From contig NZ_KQ948864.1 in assembly GCF_001514215.1 (NCBI RefSeq), positions 139,289 to 203,288 on the forward strand: DNA of 64,000 nucleotides. The letters are read 5' to 3'. Below the pieces are notes generated by a model. That model did not search any database. It was not told where the DNA came from and worked only from the letters and a program-made list of their open reading frames with translations. Positions 51,069 to 60,800 of this stretch are shown here, piece after piece. The translations under genes and the position numbers were made by a program. Numbering within the stretch: the first letter of the stretch is position 1; each line of letters begins with the position of its first letter. The DNA comes from Streptomyces bungoensis (lineage in GTDB: Bacteria > Actinomycetota > Actinomycetes > Streptomycetales > Streptomycetaceae).

Positions 51069-52037
51069 ATGATCGAGCTTGCGGGAGTGACCAAGCGGTA
51101 CGGCGAGAAGGTGGTGGTCGACAACCTCACCTTCACGGTCCGGGCCGGCTGTGTGACCGGGTTCCTCGGGCCCAACGGAGCGGGCAAGTCCACGACGATG
51201 CGGATGATGCTCGGTCTGGACCGCCCCACCTCCGGGCGGGTGCTGATCGGGGGAAGGCCCTACGCCCGGCTCCAGGAGCCGCTGCGGCACGTGGGCGCGC
51301 TGCTGGACGCCAAGGCCATGCACGGCGGGCGCAGCGCCTTCCAGAACCTCAGGTGCCTTGCGCTCAGCAACGGCATACCCCTGACCCGGGTGGGCGAGGT
51401 CCTCGCGGAGGTCGGTCTGGCCCCGGTGGCGAAGAAGCGGCCCAAGGGCTTCTCCCTGGGCATGGGGCAGCGGCTCGGCATCGCGGCGGCGCTCCTCGGC
51501 GACCCGGAGATCGTGATGCTGGACGAGCCGGTCAACGGCCTCGACCCGGAGGGCATCCACTGGGTCCGCACCCTCATGAAGCGGCTGGCCGGGGAGGGCC
51601 GGACGGTGTTCGTCTCCAGCCATCTGATGAGCGAGATGGCGCTGACCGCCGACCACCTGATCGTCATCGGCCGGGGCAGGCTGCTCGCCGACACCGGCAT
51701 GCAGGAGTTCATCGACCGCAACTCGAGGTCCTCGGTCCGCGTCCGGACCCCCGAACCGGAGAAGTTCCGCGATGTGCTGAGCGCCGCCGGCATCACGGCC
51801 ACCGAGAGCGCCTCCGGGGCGTTCGACGTGACCGGTGCGCCCTCGGAGCGGCTCGGCGAACTGGCGCTGGAGCACCGTGTCCCGCTGCACGAGCTGAGCC
51901 CCCGGCACGCCTCCCTGGAGGAGGCGTTCATCGCGCTGACCGGTGAGTCCGCCGAGTACCGCTCGGGGCCGCCGGCCGCGAGCACCGCCCCGAACGGCGT
52001 TCCCGCGGCGCCGCAGACCACGCGAACGGAGTCCTGA
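51069..52037 (+). CDS. ABC transporter ATP-binding protein (ABC-2 exporter)
   Basis: 322 residues. Walker A GPNGAGKST, signature region FSLGMGQRLGIAAALLG (usual LSGGMxQR replaced by SLGMGQR), Walker B IVMLDEPVNGLDPEG and the switch His in VFVSSHLMSE. The C-terminal 90 residues are the extra domain found in drug/lantibiotic-type exporters. Together with the adjoining permease it probably exports or gives resistance to the compound. No good ribosome site precedes the ATG, though GGAGGAAG lies 25 bases away. Confidence 0.9.
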   Translation: MIELAGVTKRYGEKVVVDNLTFTVRAGCVTGFLGPNGAGKSTTMRMMLGLDRPTSGRVLIGGRPYARLQEPLRHVGALLDAKAMHGGRSAFQNLRCLALSNGIPLTRVGEVLAEVGLAPVAKKRPKGFSLGMGQRLGIAAALLGDPEIVMLDEPVNGLDPEGIHWVRTLMKRLAGEGRTVFVSSHLMSEMALTADHLIVIGRGRLLADTGMQEFIDRNSRSSVRVRTPEPEKFRDVLSAAGITATESASGAFDVTGAPSERLGELALEHRVPLHELSPRHASLEEAFIALTGESAEYRSGPPAASTAPNGVPAAPQTTRTES

Positions 52038-52040
52038 ACC

Positions 52041-52808
52041 ATGTCCGCACCCGTCGCGGCCCTGCGCTCGGAATGGGCCAAGCTCACCACGGTCCGCTCC
52101 ACGGCGTGGACCCTGTTCGCCGCCTTCGCCGTCACCGTGGCCTTCGGCACGCTGGTCAGCGCCCTGTCCAACGCCCGGTACGACGATCTCTCCCGGCAGG
52201 ACAAGCTGGCCTTCGACCCCGCCGGCACCAGTTTCACCGGTGGCGTCCTCGGCCAGCTGGCGATGATCGCCTTCGGGGTCATGGTGATCGGCGGCGAGTA
52301 CAGCACCGGCATGATCCGCAGCTCGCTGGCGGCGGTGCCGCGGCGCGGCGTCTTCTACTCCAGCAAGCTGCTGGTGGCCTCCGGGGCCGCTCTCGTCGTC
52401 GGCATGGTCACCAGCTTCGTGACCTTCTTCGCCGGGCAGGCCGCGCTCGGTGCGCACAGCACCACCATCGGCGCGCACAACGTGCTGCGCGCGACGCTGG
52501 GCGCCGGGCTCTACATGACCCTGATGGCCGTGTTCTCGATGGGCGTGGCCACGATGCTGCGCAGTTCCATGCTGTCCATGGGCGTGCTGATGCCGTTCTT
52601 CTTCCTCGTCACGCAGATCCTCGTCTCCGTCCCCGGGGCGAAGAAGGTCGCGCACTACCTGCCCGACCAGGCGGGTGAGGCGATGGCGCGGGTGGTGCGC
52701 AACCCGGACGTGCCCTACGGGCCGGGCGGCGGCCTCGTCATCATGCTGCTGTGGGTCGCCGCGGCCGTGCTCGGCGGGTACCTGGTGCTGCGCGGCCGGG
52801 ACGCCTGA
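52041..52808 (+). CDS. ABC-2 type transporter permease
   Basis: 255 residues with six hydrophobic segments and the usual N-terminal ALRSEWAKLTTVRSTAWTLF, the large GGVLGQLAMIAFGVMVIGGEYSTGMIRSSL region (in part) and a final span ending LVLRGRDA. It begins 4 bases after the ATPase stop; the two make a half-size ABC-2 exporter, expected to work as a dimer in the cell membrane. Confidence 0.88.
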   Translation: MSAPVAALRSEWAKLTTVRSTAWTLFAAFAVTVAFGTLVSALSNARYDDLSRQDKLAFDPAGTSFTGGVLGQLAMIAFGVMVIGGEYSTGMIRSSLAAVPRRGVFYSSKLLVASGAALVVGMVTSFVTFFAGQAALGAHSTTIGAHNVLRATLGAGLYMTLMAVFSMGVATMLRSSMLSMGVLMPFFFLVTQILVSVPGAKKVAHYLPDQAGEAMARVVRNPDVPYGPGGGLVIMLLWVAAAVLGGYLVLRGRDA

Positions 52809-52894
52809 GTCCGCCGCCGGGCGCCGAAGTCTAGGAGATTGCTGGAGTTCCGCAGGCCACACTGGGCAGCAATTCCACGGCTCAGGGAGCATTC

Positions 52895-53671
52895 ATGACC
52901 GACATCAGGTCAGTTCGGGTCGCTGACGGGTTCTCCGTCTTCGTGCCGCAGTCGGAGGGCGCGCTGTTCTCCGAGGTCGACTTCATCTACAACGAGATCT
53001 TCGTCGAACGCGCCTATCTCAAGCACGGCATCCGGCTCTCCGACTCCGCGCGGATCGTGGACGCCGGCGCGAACGTGGGCCTGTTCTCCCTGTTCGTCAA
53101 GCGGGAGTTCCCGGGCGCGAGCATCCTGGCGTTCGAGCCGATCCCCACGATCCACCAGGCGCTGCTGGAGAACCTCGACAGCCACGGCGCGAAGGACGTG
53201 GAGGTGGTGCGCGCGGCGCTGGGCCGGCAGCCCGAGGAGCGGGTCCGGTTCACCTTCTACCCCGCGCTGCCGGGGAACTCCACCCGGTACCCGGAGCAGA
53301 AGAAGGTCGGTCAGGAGCTGACCGTGGCGCAGATCGGCCAGGAGGCCGTGGACCGCATCATGGCCGGCGTCGAGGTGGAGGCCGAGGTGCGCCGGCTGTC
53401 CGACGCCCTGCGCGACTGGGCGCCCGAGGGCCCCGTCGACCTGCTGAAGATCGATGTGGAGGGCGCGGAGCTGGAGGTCATGGAGGGCCTCGAAGCGGCG
53501 GACTGGCGCCGGGTGCGGCAGAGCGTCGTCGAGGTGCAGGACCTGGACGGCCGGCTGGACGCGGTCCGGGGCATCCTCGAAGCCCAGGGCTTCACCGTGA
53601 CGGTGGAGGGCGCGGCGAACCTGCCGGAGGTCTTCCGCTACTCGATGGTGTACGCCACGCGCGAGGACTGA
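52895..53671 (+). CDS. FkbM-family methyltransferase
   Basis: 258 residues. The Rossmann SAM-binding loop IVDAGANVGLFSLFVKREFP, the acidic AFEPIPTIHQ and VDLLKIDVEGAELEVMEGL (KIDVEGaE, diagnostic of FkbM) are clear. FkbM enzymes O-methylate sugar or polyketide hydroxyls. As the last gene of the deoxysugar/export operon it most likely methylates the sugar or the polyketide core. A strong hairpin follows. Confidence 0.9.
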   Translation: MTDIRSVRVADGFSVFVPQSEGALFSEVDFIYNEIFVERAYLKHGIRLSDSARIVDAGANVGLFSLFVKREFPGASILAFEPIPTIHQALLENLDSHGAKDVEVVRAALGRQPEERVRFTFYPALPGNSTRYPEQKKVGQELTVAQIGQEAVDRIMAGVEVEAEVRRLSDALRDWAPEGPVDLLKIDVEGAELEVMEGLEAADWRRVRQSVVEVQDLDGRLDAVRGILEAQGFTVTVEGAANLPEVFRYSMVYATRED

Positions 53672-53679
53672 GCGCACGG

Positions 53680-53714
53680 GAACGGCCCGGCACCTCACCG
53701 GTGCCGGGCCGTTC
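53680..53714. terminator. Bidirectional terminator between FkbM and KAS III-like genes
   Basis: A perfect 15-bp stem, GAACGGCCCGGCACC with its complement, and a 5-base loop, placed between the convergent genes ending at 53671 and 53750. Confidence 0.88.
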
Positions 53715-53749
53715 GTGTGCCCGCCGCCCCGCGGCGGGGGTGCCCGTGT

Positions 53750-54808
53750 TCAGGAGGCCGGGCTCTCCCGGGCCCAGTCCGGGACGGCGAGCACGGTGAG
53801 GACGGCCGAGGTCGACACCCAGCCGGACGCCGAGGTCGTCATCAGGATGTGGTCGCCCGGGGAGAGCAGGCCGCCCAGCAGCAGGTGGTTGAGGGAGACC
53901 GCCATGTCGCAGGCTCCCATGTGGCCGTACTGCTTGCCGAAGTCCCAGGTGGAGCGGGACATCGGCAGGCCCAGCGGCTGCATCTTCATCTGGTCGATCA
54001 TCCGGGAGTCGCTGTTGGCCGCCACCACCCACCGCAGGTCGGAGGCGTTCAGCCCCGCGTCGACCAGCGACCGGTGCACGAGGTCCAGTTCGAAGTCACG
54101 GATCATCTCCATGCACTTGTCGAGCGGCATGACGTGCTGGTTGAAGTAGGTCAGCAGATCCATCGTGCCGGACGCCTTGCGCTGCTCGCCCCGGAAAGGC
54201 AGCAGCGACTCCTCGCCCCGGTGCCACTGCTCCAGCTCGGGCAGGGTGCCGGAGTTCACCGCGCGCAGCGCCGCGAAGCCGCCCTCGCCGCTGAGCAGGA
54301 CGGCGGCGCCGCCGTCGCTGGCGGTGAAGCCGGTGCCGAAGCCCGTCCAGCGGTCGATCAGCGGGCTGGTGAAGTTCTCCGCCGCGGTGACCAGCGCGGT
54401 CTCGGCGCCCGCGGCGCCGGTGAGCTGTCCCACGGCGGTCTCGATGCCGGCCAGCAGGCCGTTGGAGTGCTGGCGCACGTCCGTGCTCGGCACCCCGCTC
54501 GCGCCCAGTTCGCGCAGCACGTAGCCGGGTGGGTAGAAACCCTCGGGGCCGTGCTGCACGGCGGTGCAGTGGGCGTGGAAGTCGAGGTCCTCGACGTCCC
54601 GGGCGGACCGGGCGAACGCCTGCCGGGCGGCGAAGACCGCCATGTCCAGCGCCGGCAGGTCGTCCGCGATGTGGGCGGCGGTGAGCCCGGTGCCGTACTG
54701 GACGGAGTACTCGTCGTAGAGCCCCTCCTCGACCGCCTGCTCGACGCTCACCCACCGGTCCGGGATGTACACCCCGACCGTGTCGACATAGACGCCGTCC
54801 GTCTTCAT
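53750..54808 (-). CDS. KAS III-like (FabH-family) acyltransferase with Ser in the Cys position
   Basis: 352 residues with thiolase-fold organisation: FHAHCTAVQHGPEGFYPPGYVLRELG, VPSTDVRQHSNGLLAGIE, ENFTSPLIDRW, FTASDGGAAVLLS, VVAANSDSRMIDQM and YGHMGACDMAVSLNHLLLGG. In the active-site loop Ser115 (or His114) stands where FabH has Cys; HQAN is replaced by AANS, and GNTS by GHMGACD with Asp301. Related KAS III homologues in natural-product pathways act as acyltransferases rather than condensing enzymes, and one starter-unit enzyme (DpsC) also uses Ser. It follows the PKS by 88 bp with AAGGAGAA before the ATG. Roles in acylating a sugar or in off-loading the chain are possible. Confidence 0.8.
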   Translation of the reverse strand: MKTDGVYVDTVGVYIPDRWVSVEQAVEEGLYDEYSVQYGTGLTAAHIADDLPALDMAVFAARQAFARSARDVEDLDFHAHCTAVQHGPEGFYPPGYVLRELGASGVPSTDVRQHSNGLLAGIETAVGQLTGAAGAETALVTAAENFTSPLIDRWTGFGTGFTASDGGAAVLLSGEGGFAALRAVNSGTLPELEQWHRGEESLLPFRGEQRKASGTMDLLTYFNQHVMPLDKCMEMIRDFELDLVHRSLVDAGLNASDLRWVVAANSDSRMIDQMKMQPLGLPMSRSTWDFGKQYGHMGACDMAVSLNHLLLGGLLSPGDHILMTTSASGWVSTSAVLTVLAVPDWARESPAS

Positions 54809-54896
54809 GTGTGGCTGTTCTCCTTGGGTGTCGCGGGCTTGTGTGCCGTGGGCTGATGTGCCGTGGGTCGGGCCGGGCCGGGACGCGGTGCTCGGG

Positions 54897-57800
54897 TCAC
54901 GGGCGCAGGAGTTCTTCCTCGAGGTGGGCGGCCAGCCGTCCGGGGGTGTCGACCTCGAACAGCAGGGCGGCGGGCAGCCGCAGGCCCGTGGTCGCGCGCA
55001 GCCGGTTGCGCAGCGCGAAGGCGGTGAGCGAGTTCAGGCCGATGTCCCGGAAGGCACGGGTGGCGTCGACCGCCTCGGGCGAGGGGTGGTCGAGCACGGC
55101 GGCCACGTCCGCGCGGACGAGGTCCACGAGGACCGTCCGGCGCTCCTGCTCGGTGAGACCGGCCAGGCGGCGCCGGAGGGCGCTGAGAGCGCCGTCGCCA
55201 CCGCCCTGCCCCACCCGGCGGCGGGGCGGCCGTCCGGCCAGTGCGCGCAGCGGTGCTGGCAGGGTCGCCTCGTCCGGCCGGCCGGCCAGGGCGGCCGGAT
55301 CCGGGCGGAACAGCACGGCGGCCGGGACGTCGAGTGCGCAGGCGGTGTCGAACAGGCCGAGGCCGGCGGACCGGCTCAGCGGCGCCAGGCCCGCGGGCGG
55401 GACGCCCGCCGCGCCGCCGTCGCCGTCCCAGGGCCCGAACGCCACCGACATGCCCGGCAGGCCCTGGGCGCGCCGCCGCAGGGCGAGGGCGTCTAGGAAG
55501 GCACCGAGCGCCGCCTCGCCGCGCCGTCCCGCGGTGCCCAGCGTGCCGGCCGCGGACGACAGCAGGACCAGTGGCACCGCCCCGCCGCGTTCCTGATGCC
55601 CGGTGAGCTCCGCGAGGTGCTGCGCCGCCCTCAACTCCCGCTCCAGCAGCGTCTCCTCGGCATCGGCCCGGTCGGACGGCGCGGGCAGCCGCGCCGCGTG
55701 CACCACGGCCGTCAGCGGCCGGCCGGCGGATGCCGAGCGCAGGAGCGCGTCCACCGCGCCGCGGTCGGCGAGGTCGCAGTCGGCGACGGTCACCTCCGCG
55801 CCCGCCGCGGTCAGTTCGGCCGCGAGGGCGGAGAGCGCCTCGGTGCGTCCCGCGTCGGCCAGCAGGAGCCGGCCCACGCCCCGCCCCGACACCAGGTGCC
55901 GTGCCACGGCGGTGCCGGAGGGGCGCGTGGCCCCGGTCACCAGGACCGTGCCGGGCGCCGCCGTGGGCCGGCGGCTGCCGCCCGAGCGGGCCGGTACGGC
56001 GGTGAGCCGCGGCACCCGCACCGTGCCGCGGACGAGGGCCAGTTGCGGTTCCGGCAGGGACAGCGCGGCGGGCAGGGCACGCCAGGAGGCCCGGGCGCCG
56101 TCGAGGTCGGCCAGGACCAGCCGGCCCGGGTCGACCAGTTGCAGAGAGCGGACCATCCCCCAGACGGCGGCTGCCGGAGCATGCGGGGCCTCGGGGCCGT
56201 CCACGGCGGTGAGCGCGCCGCGGGTCACGAACACCAGCCGGATGTCGGCGAACCGCTCGTCCGACAGCCACTCCCCGGCCAGTTCGGCCGCGTGCCGGAC
56301 CGTCCGGCTCGTGTCGTCGGGCCCGGGCAGCAGCCCGGTCAGCACGGCCTCGGGGGCGGCGGCCCCCTCGGAGTCGAGCGCCTTGGCGAGGGCGGCGAGG
56401 CTGTCGTGGGCCTCGGTGTAGACGCCCGCCCTCATCAGGGCCGCGCGGGCGCCGAGCACGTCGGGGCCGACGAGTGCCCAGCGGGGCTTGGCCCGGACCG
56501 GCTCGCAGCGCGTCTCGGGCCACTCCAGGCGGAACACGGGGCCGCCGCGGGCCGCGGTGAGCCGGGCGGGTCCGCCGGGGGCGAGCCGCAGCGCGCCGGC
56601 CGACGCGACGGGCAGGCCGGTGTCGTCGGCCGCCTCGACGGCCACGGTGTCCGTGCCGGTCCGGGTCAGCCGGACCCGCAGCGCGGTGGCCCCCTCGGCG
56701 TACAGGGCGACCTGGTGCCAGGAATCGGGCGACGGCGCCTCGCCGAACGCCCGCTCCCCGGCGAGGGGGAGGGCGCGCAGCGCGGTGTCCAACAGGGCCG
56801 GGTGCACGGCGTACCGCTCGCCCTGCGGCTGCTGTTCGGGGGCCAGGGCGACCTCGGCGAACAGGTCCTCGTCGCGCTGCCACAGGCCCCGCAGGCCCTC
56901 GGGGGCGGGCAGGGCGTCGAGGGCGACCGGTTGCGCCCCGGCGGGCGGCCACAGCTCCAGGTCGCAGGAGGCGGCGGCCTCGTCGGCGCACAGGACGGCG
57001 CGGGCGCTGAGCGTCCAGGCGGTGCCGGGCAGGGCGCCGGCGGGGCGGGAGTGGATCCGCAGGGGCCGCTCCCCCGCCGGGCCGGGCTCGCCCACGGTCA
57101 CCCGCAGCCGGAGCTCGTCGCCCTCGGGTAGCACCAGGGGCGTCTGCGTGGTCAGTTCGGCGACGCGGTCGCAGCCGGCCCGGTCACCGGCCTGGAGGGC
57201 GAGTTCGAGCAGGACCGGTCCGGGGACGGCGACCGGTCCGCCCGCCGCCGGGACGGTCCCGCACGGCAGCTGCGCCGCGGAGAGGCTGCCGGTGAGCAAC
57301 AGGGCGCCGGGCTCGGGCAGTTCGACGCAGGAGTCCAGCAGCGGATGCCGCTGCGCCGGACCTTCGGGCGCGGTCGTGGCGGGGGCCTCGGCGCGCATCC
57401 AGTAGCGGCGGCGGCTGAAGGCGTAGGTGGGCAGCGGCACCCGTCGGGCTCCGGTGGGGGCGAACACGGCCGGCCAGTCGATGTCGGCGCCCCGGACGTG
57501 CAACCGGGCCAGGAGGGCCATGGGTTCCGGGCCGTCGGGACCGCCGAGCGGCAGCAGGTCCGCGCCGGTGTCGGTGCCGGGGGCCTGCGCGCCGACGACG
57601 ACGATCGTGCGGTGCCCGGCGTCGAGCAGTGCGCGCAGCGCCGCCTCGGCGTCCCCGGTCGCCGCCGCGGCCCACCGTTCGGCCCCGGCCCGCTCCTGCG
57701 GGTCCAGCCAGCCGCCGGCCGCGGCGGAGGCGAACGGGATCCCGGCGGTGTCGAAGCGGACCGGGGGCGCGGCCGCTTCCGTGGGGCGGCTGTGGTGGAC

Positions 57801-60800
57801 GGCGAGCCGGGCGCCGGTCTCCAGCGGGATCAGCCCGGCGGCGCAGGCTGCGGCGATCTCGCCGTGGGACTGTCCGGTCACGGCCGCCGGTTCGATGCCC
57901 CAGGCGCGCAGTTGCGCGGCCAGGGAGACGGCCACGGCCCAGCCGAGCGGTCCGGCGATCGCGGGGCGCCGCTGCCAGTCGGGTTCCGTGCGTCCGGCCA
58001 GGACGTCGGCGGGTGTCCAGTCGACCTGGGCGGACAGGGCCCGTCCGCAGGCTTCGAGGGTCCCGGCGAACACCGGGCAGGAGCCGGCCAGCCGGGCGGC
58101 GCCGGCGGTCCAGCGGGGGTCGGGGGGCGGGAAGGCCAGGGCCAGGGACGGCTGGGCCTGCCCGGTGCCCGTGGTGCCGGTCACCGCCTCGCCGTCCGGG
58201 GCGGTGCCGCTCGCCAGGGCTTCCAGGGCGCGCAGCGCGGTGTCGTGGTCGGTCACGGTGATGACCGCGCGGTGCTCCAGCGCCGACCGGGTGGCCGCCA
58301 GCGACAGGGCCACGTCGAGGAGCCGGGGCCGCGGCTCGGCGGCCAGGAAGCCGCGCAGCCGGGCCGCCTGGGCGCGCAGCGCCTCGGGGCCGCGGGCGGA
58401 CAGCGCCAGCGGGACGCCGCCGGGCAGCGGGTGGGCCCCGGGGCGGCTGCCGTCGACGGCCTGGGCATCGACCGGGGTTCCGGTGCCGTCGACGCCGTGC
58501 TCGCCGTCCCGGGGCGGCTCTTCGAGAATCACATGGGCGTTGGTGCCGCTGATGCCGAAGGACGACACGCCGGCCCGGCGCGGACGCTCCCCCCGCGGCC
58601 AGGGCACGTCCTCGCGCAGCAGCCGCACGGCTCCCGCGGCCCAGTCGACGTGCGGGGAGGGCCGGTCCGTGTGCGGCGTGCGCGGCAGCACGCCGTGGCG
58701 CATCGCCATGATCATCTTGATGACGCCGCCGGCCCCCGAGGCGGCCTGGGTGTGCCCGATGTTGGCCTTCATGGAGCCGAGCCACAGGGGTTGTTCGCGG
58801 TTCTGCCCGTAGGTGGCGAGCAGGGCCGCGGCCTCGATGGGGTCGCCGAGCGGGGTGCCGGTGCCGTGGGCCTCGACGGCGTCCACGTCGGCGGGGGCGA
58901 GCCCGGCGGAGTCCAGTACCTGGCGCAGCAGCCGCCGCTGGGCGGGGCCGCTGGGCGCGGTCAGTCCGTTCGAGGCGCCGTCCTGGTTGACGCCGCTGCC
59001 CGCGAGGCGGGCGAGCACGGGATGGCCGTTGCGGCGGGCGTCGGACAGCCGCTCCAGCAGCAGCAGGCCCACGCCCTCGGCCCAGTTGGTGCCGTCGGCG
59101 TCGGCGGAGAAGGGCTTGCACCGGCCGTCGGCCGCGAGGGTGCGCTCCCGGCTGAAGGCGACGTACGGGTCGGGCCGCGACATGACCGCGACGCCGCCGG
59201 CCAGGGCCAGCTCGCAGTCGCCGGCCCGCAGGGCCTGCGCCGCCAGGTGCAGGGCGACGAGCGACGACGAGCAGGCGGTGTCCACCGCCACCGAAGGGCC
59301 CTCCAGCCCGAACGCGTACGACACCCGGCCCGCCGCCACGTTGCCCGCGGTGCCCATCTGCATGCCGGAGGCGTAGTCGTGGTAGGTGACGCCCGCGAAC
59401 ACGCCGGTGCGACTGCCGCGCAGGGACGTCGGCGCGACCCCGGCCCGCTCGAACACCTCCCAGGAGGTCTGGAGCAGCAGCCGCTGCTGCGGGTCCATGG
59501 CCAGGGCCTCGCGGGGCGAGATGCCGAACAGTTCGGCGTCGAACTCGGCGGCGTCGTGGAGGAACCCGGCCTCGCGGACGTAGGTGGTGCCCGGGCGGTC
59601 GGAATCCGGGTCGTACAGCGCGTCGAGGTCCCAGCCTCGGTCGGTGGGGAAGGGGCCGAGGCCTTCGGCGCCGGAGGCGACCAGCCGCCACAGCGCCTCG
59701 GGCGAGTCGGCTCCGCCGGGGTAGCGGCAGCCCATGGCGACGATCACGACGGGGTCGTCGCCGGCACCGTCGGCGGACGGGCGGGCGGGGGCGTCGCCGC
59801 TGTCCGGGGCGGTGTCCAGGCCCAGCTCCGCCGCGAGGTGGCGGCTGAGGGCGGCCGGGGTGGGGTGGTCGTAGACGAGGGTGGCGGGCAGCCGCAGCCC
59901 GGTCTCCTGGCTCAGCCGGTTGCGCAGGTTGACGGCGGCCAGCGAGTCGAAGCCCAGTTCCTTGAAGGGTCTGCCGGTGTTCACCGGGTCGGCGCCGTCG
60001 TGGCCGAGCAGGGTGGCGACGTGGCCGGTGACCAGGTCGGCCACCGCCCGCTGCCGCCGGGCGCGCGGCAGTGCGGCGAGCCGCCCGGCGAATCCGCCGC
60101 CCTGCCCTTCGGCGCTGCCGGCGCCTCGGCGAACGGTGACCCGGAGCAGGCCCCGCAGCAGCGGGGGCAGCTCGCCGGCTTCGGCGCGGGTCCTCAGCGT
60201 GCCCGCGTCGAGGCGCGCCGCCAGCAGCAGCCCGCGCCCGGTGGCGCTGCCGGCGTCGAGGAGGGCCGTGCCGTGCTCGGCGGAGAGCGGGATCACCCCG
60301 TGGGCCGAGGCGCGGGCCGTCACCGCCGGGTCGAGGCCGGCCGTCATGCCGCCGAAGCTCTCCCACGGCCCCCAGGCCAGCGAGGTCGCCGGGAGTCCGG
60401 CGGCCCGGCGGTGCTGGGCGAGGGCGTCGAGGAAGGTGTTGGCTGCCGCGTAGTTGGCCTGGCCGGGGTTGCCGAGCAGACCGGCCGCGGAGGAGAACAC
60501 CACGAACGCGGACAGGTCGTGGTGCGAGGTGAGCTCGTGCAGGTGTGCGGCGGCGGCCGCCTTGGCGCGGAAGACCTCCGTCAGGCGGTCCGCGGTGAGC
60601 GAGGTGAGCAGTCCGTCGTCCAGGACACCGGCGGTGTGCACGACCGCGGTGACCGGGTGCTCGGCCGGGACGGACGCGAGCAGGGCGGCCAGCGCCGCCC
60701 GGTCGGCGACGTCGCAGGCCTCGACGGCCACCTCGGCGCCGAGCGCGGTCAGCTCCTCCCGCAGCGCGGCGGCGCCCGGGGCCGCGGCGCCGGACCGGCC

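Noticed and set aside
57510..58148. Reading module B as a trans-AT PKS module
   Set aside because: The AT is a recognisable degenerate remnant in the normal position, and module A has a full AT. The line is cis-AT with a decayed domain, not a trans-AT design.
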